Below are positions 50,801 to 62,782 of a stretch of DNA of 64,000 bases, one piece after another. The stretch is from positions 4,010,945 to 4,074,944 of the forward strand of contig OU696581.1 of the NCBI GenBank assembly GCA_916048095.2. Reading direction: 5' to 3'. Positions within the stretch are counted from its first letter, which is position 1, and each line of letters begins with the position of its first letter. Below the pieces are notes generated by a model. The model was not told the origin of the DNA, did no database searches, and saw only the letters and a program-made list of their open reading frames with translations. The DNA comes from Sacculina carcini. Taxonomy: Eukaryota > Arthropoda > Thecostraca > Sacculinidae. A program made the position numbers and the translations under genes.

Positions 50801-52039
50801 CTGTTTGGTTTGTTAATACCGCAGGTGATTGATTGGTTAAACTGATGAGCGCACGTTTATATTCTGCTGCCTGTTGTTTTCGGCAATCTTTTAGCTTTCT
50901 CTTGTGTGCTTGTTCTGGTGTTGATGTTTCTGTATATTGTGTGTGTATACGTGTTTGCTACATTGGATTCATTCTATTTATTCTTGCCGTTGATTATTTT
51001 TGCTCGCATATGTGGTTATATGCGCTGAACGAAATATATTATTGCTTGATTGGTCTTGTTGCTTAGTACACGAGTTAAACTGTTTTACCTGGTGGTGGGC
51101 TTTATGTTGGTCAAACGGTGACGTGATTGATACGAGTGCCGAGAAAGTATTTCTGTGCTGGCCGTGACTGCGAAAACCCGTGTGGCGGCCGGACCTGCGG
51201 TGTGCCAGCCGGAACCGTGAGGCTTTGCCCCCGCAAAATTACACGCGAACATAGCCTTCTCTACTGATTTGTTTAAATGCGTATGGTCAACAATCTTTAT
51301 ATGGTCAATATGTGGATAAAGTAGGCTACGCACACTAAAAATTATTGAAGTTCCTTTCATTTAAAATCACTACTCTGGAGGATGTGAGGGTATATTTACA
51401 AACATCGCTGCCCTCTTCAATAATCAAACATCAGATTCTCCACTGGGCGTCCAAGTTCAAACTGCATGGTTAGTATAACACGTGTTCAGCATCAACCAAT
51501 CTTATTCTACTCAGATTAGTGTTGAACACAATAAGTGTGTGTGTGTGTGTGTGTATGCTCGAATTCCGTCCATGAGAAGCAGGTCACAGCGAGCAGCGTG
51601 GCAGCTATGAGACCCCGCCTCTGAGCGGATAATACTTTCCATGGTGAAGGGGAACCTGTAGTCATTGTGGACATGGACATATGCATTCCACTCTGCTAGC
51701 CCCATGGCAGAACAAGATTTGATTTAGTAAGAAATAGTGATGCTTTGATTGTAAGGCGAGCTGTGAATCAGTCATGCATTGTCAGAAAACAGTCACTCCA
51801 CAGACACTTCGACAGTCAACAATGAACTAAAAAATTACACAAGAATCTAAGAATGAACCAAGCCTGTGGTTCACTACAAATGACCCCTATGTGAATGCGC
51901 GTGTACACGTACACACAATTAAAACCTGTGTAGGTAGCTTCGATTGGTACAGTCACCAATCGAAAAATGCTTACGTGTAGAAAAACAAACAACCGATCAA
52001 CGATTTTATTCGGTTTAACTGCCAAACAAAACTCGTAAT
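50801..52039. other. Interior of the long-TIR transposon, unassigned
   Basis: T-rich, with a short (GT)n at about 51535-51552. The open frames are small and resemble nothing I know. Confidence 0.45.
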
Positions 52040-52630
52040 AAGTCAGAAATACAGGGCTGATAACATAAGAGATACTCGGGGTATATGTGGACAGCCAACT
52101 ACAGTTGTTCCCCGCTGCAAGGCAATCATAATAGCACTGCTGAAATTTCGTCCTAGCCTCACCCCGGACATCACCAGGAGAATTATTGAGGCACATGTAT
52201 TCCCACGGCTTCGATACTGCTTGCCGGTGTGGGGATGCTGCGGCAAGCTGCATCATAAACTAAACAGTGTTTTTCGCTTTGCAGCCAGAGCCTTTGATTG
52301 TCTCCATCAGTTCGATCATGTCTCACCGACTTTGAGGCGACTAAATTGACCTACCAGCGAACACATGCTGGCGACCGGCGATCTGAAGGCCGTAAATCGC
52401 GCGCTACACGAGCCACTAGCGTCGCGCATCCCTGCCGATATGTTCACCTTTCGCAACTCGGTCTCGTGCAAGTCCACAAGAGCAACGAATCGGGGAGTCT
52501 GGAAATACCGCGAAACAGACTTGAGCGCACATCATCGCTTTTCCGCACAAGAGCAGCAAGAACCTATAACAGCTTTAATTTCGTCACAATATCCAGTCAC
52601 TCCAAACTATTCCGGTTTTTTGTTTGTTAG
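52040..52630 (+). pseudogene. LINE ORF2 C-terminal fragment
   Basis: RIIEAHVFPRLRYCLPVWG then LNSVFRFAARAFD is the RT thumb region of CR1-like LINEs. After a stop, NRGVWKYRETDLSAHHRFSA matches the following C-terminal segment. Decayed; the 5' part is missing. Confidence 0.7.
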
Positions 52631-53899
52631 CTAGACTAGTCTTACATGCAAGCTGTTGTTTTATTGTATAGTTTTCGATAATTATATTATATTTCATTTT
52701 TTTATTTTTTTTATATAACAAATTTTCAATAGATTTTATCTGTATAACTATAAAACGATGATGCCAAATTCTTTATAACTTATGCCATTTTTTACACGTG
52801 ATTTCGTGTAACATTGTTGTTTATCAGTCGTGATAATTCTAGTGAAGCAGGCCTCTTAATGTTGTGCGCCGCGATAACTCTTCTTGTGCCGATTCCAAAC
52901 AGTAGTTTTGTTGAAACAATGTATTTCGTCGTGATATTGAAGGTTGCAGTTCTTAGCTCTATCGTCCTAACGTTATATTCAATGTTCTATCCTATCTGTT
53001 CTGCCTGTATCTGCTAGTCTGTCTCTCCTGTCTGTCTTCCTATCTGTTCTCTTGTTCTCCATACTGCCGCTGCTCTTCTATTCCTATCTCCATACTGCCG
53101 CTGCTCTTCTATCTCTATATCCCTACTGCCTATCTCCCCGAATGGTGAAAACACTGTGCTTATATAGTGCCAACTAGCGCCGCCAACTTCATTCTGCAGC
53201 TCCAAGTTGTGCACGACCTCATTATTTACGGACCGCAAGGTCACCACAATGCAACACGCCCGGCACAAGCACATAGCTTTACACACTGGTGTGGGTGATA
53301 TATGCGTGTTCCCGTGCTTCTCTGGTTGTCTCTTAATGTCTTACAGTGTATGTGTGTGTGTCTACGTGTGTGCAACCAATGCTGTGTTCTGTATTGTAAC
53401 CCACTGTGTTGACAGTGATGCATGTGTTTACGCTTCACTTCCTGTCCTAACTTCTATCCTATCCTATGTCACTTTCAATGCACAACATACAATACACAAT
53501 GCACAAAACAAACAACGATTACTAAATAAAGATATAAAAATACAAGTTATATACAACACCGCATGAAATATAAACATTGTTACATTTCGACCATGTACAC
53601 AAATGTAAATGTTTGCACGAAAAACCAGATGTGGATTGCAAATATATTGTTTGAATTGAATTGAAATAAGAGATGAAAACGAGGAAAAACGAAAACAGAT
53701 GGAGCATGAAATGAACACATGTGGAGAACATGCTCGAAACGAAATTCCCAAGAAACTCATGTTTGGGGATACGACTACACCACAAACAGTAATGTAAGGT
53801 TCCTCAAAAGTTATATTCCTAAAAAATTACTCACTAAAAATAACATTGTACACAAAGATAAATATCACCTAGATAATAGCTCAACATCTGCAGCTATTT
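52631..53899. other. Interior of the long-TIR transposon, right part
   Basis: Includes a small tandem repeat (CATACTGCCGCTGCTCTTCT units at about 53058-53125) and CA/TG stretches. No gene recognised. Confidence 0.45.
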
Positions 53900-54402
53900 T
53901 CCTGAACAGAGACCATTCCCACAACAAAACAACAATGGAATTGGTCCTTACAACTTCCACTGCAACGAAAATAAGACACCAGAGTAAATGAATAAATAAG
54001 AACTCAAGTGAATTAAGGCCCCAATAAGACTAATTAAATCAATGTGAAGTCAGAATATGACAGCAAGAAACTATTCAAACAACAAATGCAATTTCATAAC
54101 AGATGATAACAGACCCTACAAGTTTCAGTGAAGGAACAAATATTCGGTGAAGGCATTGAATGCCTTAAACGCGTCGTAAGCGTCGCTGTCGCATCTTGGG
54201 CCATGTCGCATCTTGGGCCGTCACACCGGCTCACATGTATACACATTGCTTATACCCGTTGTTTGTATCCATTACGTTACTTGTATCACATGCGTAATGA
54301 TTGTGTATCGGATCAGTCGACGAATTGAACAATTACTGAATATATACTGTGGAGGGTCAAATACCTATACCCATAAGTACAACCCATGATGTAATGCAGA
54401 AC

Positions 54403-57323
54403 TAGAGATGTGGCCTAAAAAACGACGTTTTTTTTAAAAAAAAAACGTTTTTTTTGCCAAAAAAAACCGCGACCAAAAAAAACAGGTTCTTTTTGGGGTT
54501 TTTTCTGAAGAGTCATGCAAAGAATTCAAATTATGGAAATGATATATTTGGCATGTTGAATGAATTATTTTTTATCAACACATGGGTTATTCATGCTATT
54601 AGTGACCCTATCAAATTGAATTATCATTGAATATGCACAATATAATTGTTATAATGTGTCTGAAAGCCCTAATATCATTGTTTGCACGGTACTGTGCGGC
54701 ACTTCTATGTACAGTACGGTTTTGCATTCAATTATTGAGTTGATCATTGTGTAAGAAAGCAGGGTTTGAGAACCGTTTTTATGCTAAAATCTGAAACTGT
54801 TTTTGAAAAAACAACAGGTGGCATAATTTTTCATTATTTTTTACACATTAACTTTTTCGTGCCAGAAATTAACTACGTTGGTTATAATAAGTTTCATCAT
54901 TTCATTCAGCAGATCAATTATTTGCAAATATAAGAGTACAAACACTGCAAATATTTACACAAATACTACGAATATGCACACAAACTTAGTGTCCCTAATG
55001 AGACTACATATAAAAGCGGGTCGCAGTGGCAACGGACCAGAACCAGAAAAACGGACAATATTTTCGTGTAGGAAAAAAAACAATTGAGGAAATATATTTG
55101 ACTAGCGACAAGTTCCGCACTTCGTGCGGTTATGGTCGCTAGTAGATCCGCACTACGTGCGTCTCGAAAATAACAAGTGTAACCACATATAATTCAATAA
55201 GTAGTGTAGGCATATAAAATTCAAGTGTTCATACTCACATTGAGTCGGATACGCGCTTCAACTATTAGTGCCAAAGGCACGCGAATATTGGTATTATGGT
55301 TCTGGTATGTTTAACCAGCCTGCGACAGAATCGCCGTCTGATCATCAAAATGTTGCACAATCCGTGTGCACGACATTATATAAGTTCGCATCGCACATAC
55401 AGACGCACACGCATACAAACACTGGCTGCACACGTGTTCGTTCATAGAATTCCGGCACACGGACACACATACCAATACAAAATGCAAAACGGTATCGTGT
55501 GTGCAATTCCTGGGAAGAATTGCAAAATTATGCAAGAACAGTTCGCAGAAAAGATGTGGTGGCAATCTGGCAGGGAAGTTTCTAGCAATCGCTCAACTGA
55601 ATGACAAAAGTGTGTAGAATAAAGGTAAAAAACAAACACCAATAGAAAAATATATGATAATTACAATTACAATATTGGTAAGCTACACATATACACTTGA
55701 AAAACGCTTCTGGAACACGCACATGCACGACGATGTACTTAATTAAACACTCCGTTTTACTACGCACTCTGCACGCCACTGTGCATTTGCAAACGCTCGC
55801 TGCAATGCACGTGAGTCATGGTATATCGACACACAGACACACACACCAATATATACATCAGTGTGCCGTTCTGTACACTGTGAATGTATGTGTGTGTGTG
55901 TGTGTACGTGTACCTGTATGTGTATTTATTTTTTTATTTTTTTATTTTTTATTTTTATTTTTTGTGTGCATATGTATGTGTATGTGTGTGTGTGTGTGCA
56001 TCTATGTCAGTGTGTATGTGTGTGTGTGTGCATGTATGTCAGTGTGTATGTGAGTGTGTGTGTGCCTGAGGTGGCAATCTCGCATGGGCGTTTCTAGCAA
56101 TCGCTCAACTGAATGGCGCAGTGTGTAGAATAATGGTGAAAAACAAACACCAGTAGAAAAATAAATGTTAATTACAATTACAATATTGGTAAGCTACACA
56201 TATCCACTCTAAAAACGCCTGTGGAACACGCACATGCACGACAATGTACTTATTTAAACACTCTGTTTTACTACGCACTCTGCACGCCACTGGGCATTTG
56301 CAAACGCTCGCTGCAAACGCTCGCTGCAATGCACGTGAGTCATGGCATATCGACACACAGACACACACACCAATATATATACACCAATGTGCCGTTCTGC
56401 ACACACACTCACACACGTACGTTGAGCTACAGAGACGTAGATGTACAAAGGGTGTTTGAAAACAAATAACTACATCAAAGAAACCATCATCCATAAAACC
56501 AGTTCTAAAAATAGGTTACTAATAAAAAACAGTTACTTTGGTTCAACTTTCCTTGATCTGCCGCCAATTTTTTTGCATTCTCTACATCTACGAAAACAGT
56601 TTTTCAAAAAAATATATTTTGAAAAAAACCATGGTATAAAAGAACAGTTTAAATCAAGTGGTTCAACCAGCCGCTTATACGTACCAGCAGGCTACTTGCT
56701 ATACAAAAGGTATTTGAACGTACATCAATCAAATCTATCTTACATAGATACTGTTTTAGAAATCATTGTTTCATTAAAAAGCGTTAGTTTAAATGAACGT
56801 TTGTCAAAAAAACACTTGACCAACCAATTCGCTTGTCTTGTTCTGCTGCCAACATTTTCTGGACCTGTACATTAATAAAACAAATTTAAAACCAGTTTAA
56901 AAAACACCATTGCATTTTTTCATAAAAAACACGGTTTCTTTTATAAAAAACATGATTATTCAATGAATTTGTTTTGTTATGCTGACAAATTATTTCAAAT
57001 ATCCACATAATTAAAACCATCTTCAAAAACATGGGTTTTCTCAATGAAAAAAGCCTAAACCACCGGACCCGGATGCACTTTCAAACAGTCTCCTGAGGTA
57101 TTTATTGATAAATATTCTTGTTTTTTATATTATTATCAAATTATCTTTGAAATAAGACACGTAAAGATGTACAAAACATCAATTGAACTCATTTCTATGT
57201 ACTAAAATCTAAAATCCGATGACAATTGGGGCTAATTCTAAAAAAAACAAAAAAAAAACCTAGAAAAAACATGTTTTTTTTGCAAAAAAAACGTAACCAA
57301 AAAAACGTTTTTTTGCATCACTA
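54403..57323. mobile_element. Non-autonomous hAT transposon, copy 2, carrying a Helitron
   Basis: Same family as 9254-10846. Termini TAGAGATG and CATCACTA; perfect 8-bp duplication TGCAGAAC (54395-54402 and 57324-57331). Without the inserted Helitron it is about 1581 bp, against 1593 for copy 1. No coding frame. Confidence 0.9.
55102..56441 (-). mobile_element. Short non-autonomous Helitron, copy 2
   Basis: Minus strand TCTACGTCTCTGTAGCTC to GTCGCTAG, inserted between A and T exactly where hAT copy 1 reads TTGATGTAC without interruption. It is nearly identical to 18598-19918 apart from the first about 15 bases and the poly-T segment. Confidence 0.92.
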
Positions 57324-57331
57324 TGCAGAAC

Positions 57332-57802
57332 TGAACCAACACGTATTGGTTACTGGAAGACGAGTGAAACTAAAAACTTAGCTAAACTGCTACACGATGT
57401 GACCAGAACGCATACACCACGCACACACTTACACAAGCGCACCAAGTGACCTGCGAGCACTCAGGTCACAGACCCAGTCACACACAAGCATACACGCATA
57501 CACGCCCACATGAAACAAACACACTCATACGCTCACGCGCATGCACACAGCTAGCAATCACGCATATACGGTCATACGTGAATAAACACAAACACACAGT
57601 GCTGATACACATATTGCACGCGTAATATAATGAGACAATACAAATGTATTCCAGCGTGTGGTGCGGTTAAATATCAATCGCATGATATAATTTTATGTTA
57701 TTATGCAATTTTTTATACTTCACTGTTTTTATTCTGCCTTTCACCTTTGACTGTGTTTGACTTTGCGTAACTTTCAAAAGGCGATCTTGCATGCCACTCA
57801 TT
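57332..57802. other. Intergenic, CA-rich
   Basis: CACA/CATA-rich sequence between the hAT and the miniature LTR element. Nothing recognised. Confidence 0.5.
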
Positions 57803-57806
57803 ACTG

Positions 57807-58040
57807 TGTGGCGCACTACGTGCAACGACGTCTCGCACCAACTTCGCGGGACCCGCCAGGAGCATTGTCCTCTGAGTCATTGGATCAACATGTGTGTGTC
57901 ATTGCAATTGTATGCATGTAGGTGTCAGTATCATATGTCGTAATAAACAGTCGGTCCAGAGACACTGCAGAGGTCCGTGTAGACAGGTCACTGCAGAGGT
58001 CCGTGTGTTTGTGACGTTCCGTGCCGAGCCAACTGCCACA
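57807..58040 (+). repeat. 5' LTR of TRIM-like element
   Basis: Contains CGACGTCTCGCACCA, CAATAAACAGTCGGTCC-like sequence (AATAAA signal) and a tandem CACTGCAGAGGTCCGTGT duplication not in the other LTR. Confidence 0.82.
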
Positions 58041-59026
58041 TTGGTGCCCCGAGTGAGGATGGTATGATGCTGTGTTATATCATTGCGACACCTAATCTGC
58101 GCGCCTTTGCAGCTGTATGTGCCTCGCCATGAAGGCGGCGTACCATAAACTACTGGCAATAGTAACCAGCATCACACCATCCGAGACAGACTCTGTCCGG
58201 CACTGCATCTAATCGCTCATCTACCACCTCCGGACGTAAAACCACCGAATGGCAAACGTCTGCGCAACAAGGAGACGACTCAATGAATATTGCCTCGAAT
58301 CCTTGTTGGCTGCAGCTTCTGCACAGCTGATTCCACATCCTACCGAAAATCTACTCCGAAATCTACTTACATCTACTACGAAGTTCTACCGAAAATCTAC
58401 CTTCGAAGTTCAATAATCTACGAAATTCCGTAAAAACCTACCCCCAAGTTTTCCTCCGGACTGCGCAGGACGAGGTCGACTTCTGTGATTTCAACGAACA
58501 CAATAAAAAAGAGAAACGTCTATTCTGCAGTAAAGAGAAATAAAGAAATTTCAAACGATAAAAGCACTCGCAATTAACACTCGCACAACTTAGCCGCAAA
58601 GCTCACACTTCCACGTCCAATCATCACTCCACACTGCTTCAAAATAGCCGCACACGCTGACAGATGAAACCTTGCATCATCGAGCGGTTTGATTACCAAG
58701 GACCCTTGCAAACTCGCACACGCTCACTACCACACGCTCACTACCACACGCACCCTGTCACAACACATTCATACATATACACCGGCTCGCGTGCAAGCAA
58801 GCATTTACATACACCTCGCTGCAAAGCGTGACATACATACAGACATACAACAAATAACGCAGCGCATCCGATACGGAGATAACCAAAACTGAACACACAA
58901 TGCAACAACTTCATTTTCTTAAAACTATTTGGCCTCGTGCTGCCGTGCAGTATGGCGCGCCGGTGTACCGTACCGGCAAAATATCACTGAATCATCAAGA
59001 CCGCTGCGCTTCTCGTGGGGAAGCTC

Positions 59027-59296
59027 TGTGGTGCGCCACGTGCAGCGACGTCTCGCACCACTTCGCGGGGCCCGCCAGGAGCAGTGTCCTCTGAGATTGA
59101 ATCAACATGTGTTTGAGTAATCGCAATGTATGCAATTGCAATCGTATTAAATTGCAATGACTGACATGCTGCAATGAAATTGCAAATGCTGATAATTGCA
59201 ATCGCAATTGCCAGCATCAAATGTCGCAATAAACAGTCGGTCCGGAGAACTCGTCTCGGAGAACTGTTTGCGGCTCCGTGGCGAGCCAACCGCCAC
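59027..59296 (+). repeat. 3' LTR of TRIM-like element
   Basis: Shares both ends and the AATAAACAGTCGGTCC core with the 5' LTR. The middle is expanded by ATTGCAAT repeats. Confidence 0.82.
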
Positions 59297-59300
59297 AACT

Positions 59301-59980
59301 GAGATGTGAACACCCGCACAGAGGTGGCTTTGGCTTGCAATAAATTCACTTGTCGTTGAACTCTTTTAAGCCCACAGTTGTTCTGTGTGTCTAGCAGTCA
59401 TATTTGGTCACAGCTGACCTGTGCGTGTTGCGCGACTAGGCGTCATGACCCGCCCACTTGACCTGACAGCTGCGTAGTGAGTGACGAAGGTCAGTCTCGG
59501 TCCAGGCGTCGTGCGTGTATACACATATACATCGTTCTGTCGTTCACTTCAACGTGCCAAACATCAACAATCCACACACCCGGATATATCTTGCATACAA
59601 AGCTCCAATAACATTCGCCACATAGACATAAGTGACTGATTCCGTGCTACAATCGCGTATTCATGTTAAGTGCCAGCTATCACATGACGCCTTTGGTGTG
59701 GATGTAATGACAGTGGATCAAATGCGTCAAATCCTCTTGTATCCATGTTAAATCGTTGCTGAAATGAAGGACATGAACCTTTAAAACAAACGCCGTTCAC
59801 GATAAATACGTAAAAAATTAGACGAGAGGCGCCAGAATATCGCGTTGTCTCGCCGAACCGACTCATCGTATTCGGTTAGCCTTGCCACTCATACAAATAC
59901 ACTCTGTAAATATTTTACACACGCCAGTGTCTCTTTAAGTGCATGTATGTTTGTGCGCACGCGCAACAAGTCACATCGTG
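59301..59980. other. 3' flank of ORAI
   Basis: Probably includes the ORAI 3' UTR (minus strand). No other feature recognised. Confidence 0.5.
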
Positions 59981-61481
<1,501 letters not shown>

Positions 61482-62005
61482 TCATAGATGGTGTACCCTT
61501 GTATATTTTATATTACATGATGCGCAAACTGTACACTCACGTGGCCGGGTAGTGAGGCTAATGGCGCACTCACCGACGACAAATCGAGAGGCACTGCTGT
61601 CTCATACGACCCGCGCATCGGCAGCAGTAGACTGTGCCCATCGGACATCACGGGCACAATGTGACGGGCAGCGCGGCGGCGTTGAAACTAACGCTACCTT
61701 TTTGACTGATGGAACACAATTGAGAAGCGCTTGACCGTGTGATTGTGTAGTCAGATAAAGCGAGTGAATAACGTCAAACACGAACGAGACGCGGATAGTG
61801 TGAATGAGACTCGATATGACTGGCAGTTTACCAGAAATGATATTTTTACGATACAATGTATTTTTGGCAACGTTTGTTGTAACGAAATTAATGTACAATT
61901 GTAATTATGAGTTGATGTTTGGCGTATAATTTCTTTGTCGTTTCGTTAGTGTTTTAAATACAAGCTTTTACAAGCTAACCGGCCAGTGCAGTAGATTTTC
62001 ATATA
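61482..62005. other. Between ORAI exon 1 and gypsy F
   Basis: May hold an upstream ORAI exon or promoter and the leader or LTR of gypsy F. I could fix neither; AAGCTAACCGGCCAGTGCA at about 61972-61990 might be an LTR end. Confidence 0.4.
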
Positions 62006-62782
62006 ATGGCGATGTCAGGAGAACCTGGAGTAGCAGAGAGTCGTGCGGTGGCGACTCCGGAAAGAAGTTTCGACGTGCGTATAGTGCCGGAGTTTGATGG
62101 TACCGGAGAAGTTGTGGAATGGTGGACGAGGGCACAGATGCTATGCGAACTGAAAGAGGTTAATTTGATGTCGGTGGTGCCCGCGCGTTTAGTGGGCGGT
62201 GCATTTCGTGTGTGGTCTCTGCAATCTGCAGTCGATCGTCGTGATGCTAAGTGCACCCGAACAGCCTTGTATCAAGCGTTCGGAGTGGACAAGTACTTGA
62301 CATTTGAGAGGTTCCGCAGTCGCCGACTTCAACCAGACGAGTCCCCTGACGTGTTTCTGGCTGACCTCAAAGTGATGGCTGAGTCATTCGGAGGTGCACA
62401 TGAGGAGTTGCTGGAGTGTGCTTTTGTGACGGGCCTGCCGAGGGACATCTCCACAGCTATCCAGACTGGTGCTGCTGCAGACAAGCTGACACTGCAAGAC
62501 GTGCTGGTGAGAGCGCGTATGGCGCTGCAGAGGAAACAAGGAAGATATGGTCAGAGTCCAATGCCTCCGAAAGAAGATTGTTGTCTTGGAGGGAGGAGAG
62601 AAGAATATGGATTGACTAAGCAGAGATGCTACAACTGCAATGAGCTAGGGCACTTCGGTAGACAATGTCCTAAAAGATTGATGAAATGCTTTAACTGCAA
62701 CAAAGTCGGCCATATTGCGAGAAATTGTTCAAAAAACGCAACAGGAGAGAGTTCATCAGTGCCGGTGCTCTCTCCGCAGTAG
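62006..62782 (+). CDS. gag of element F with two CCHC knuckles
   Basis: 258 aa starting MAMSGEPGV. The Gag-type region includes VPEFDGTGEVVEWW and LEVFLADL-like segments. Two zinc knuckles follow: CYNCNELGHFGRQC and CFNCNKVGHIARNC. The frame overlaps pol; a slippery site sits right after the second knuckle. Confidence 0.9.
   Translation: MAMSGEPGVAESRAVATPERSFDVRIVPEFDGTGEVVEWWTRAQMLCELKEVNLMSVVPARLVGGAFRVWSLQSAVDRRDAKCTRTALYQAFGVDKYLTFERFRSRRLQPDESPDVFLADLKVMAESFGGAHEELLECAFVTGLPRDISTAIQTGAAADKLTLQDVLVRARMALQRKQGRYGQSPMPPKEDCCLGGRREEYGLTKQRCYNCNELGHFGRQCPKRLMKCFNCNKVGHIARNCSKNATGESSSVPVLSPQ
62731..62775 (+). other. -1 ribosomal frameshift signal between gag and pol of element F
   Basis: A AAA AAC at 62731-62737 is in the gag frame (TCA AAA AAC). 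After a 6-nt spacer an 8-bp perfect stem GGAGAGAG (62744-62751) / CTCTCTCC (62768-62775) closes a 16-nt loop. The -1 frame is open from here to the window end. Confidence 0.8.

Larger units (their letters stand above)
45772..54229. mobile_element. DNA transposon with long terminal inverted repeats, split by a LINE
   Basis: CCGGTGTGACGG and GGCCCAAGATGCGACA at the left are inverted at 54170-54229. The match continues from 50518-50800 to about 53900-54200, so each TIR is about 300 bp with some divergence. The right TIR has two tandem copies of GGCCCAAGATGCGACA; in the left TIR the LINE sits between them. No transposase was recognised between the TIRs and no target duplication is clear, so the superfamily is open. 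Confidence 0.75.
57807..59296 (+). mobile_element. TRIM-like miniature LTR retrotransposon
   Basis: Two LTRs (57807-58040 and 59027-59296) beginning TGTGG and ending CCACA, 4-bp target duplication ACTG (57803-57806 and 59297-59300), a primer-site-like TTGGTGCCCCGAGTGAGGA right after the first LTR, and a purine tract GTGGGGAAG just before the second. The interior (986 bp) has no gag or pol, so it must be mobilised by another element. Confidence 0.85.

Noticed and set aside
50833..51066. Small hydrophobic protein in the long-TIR transposon
   Set aside because: T-rich sequence gives hydrophobic residues by composition; no homology or conserved motif seen.
61602..61898. Possible extra N-terminal ORAI exon
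   Set aside because: Open frame shows no ORAI-like motif and no convincing donor; left as unassigned.
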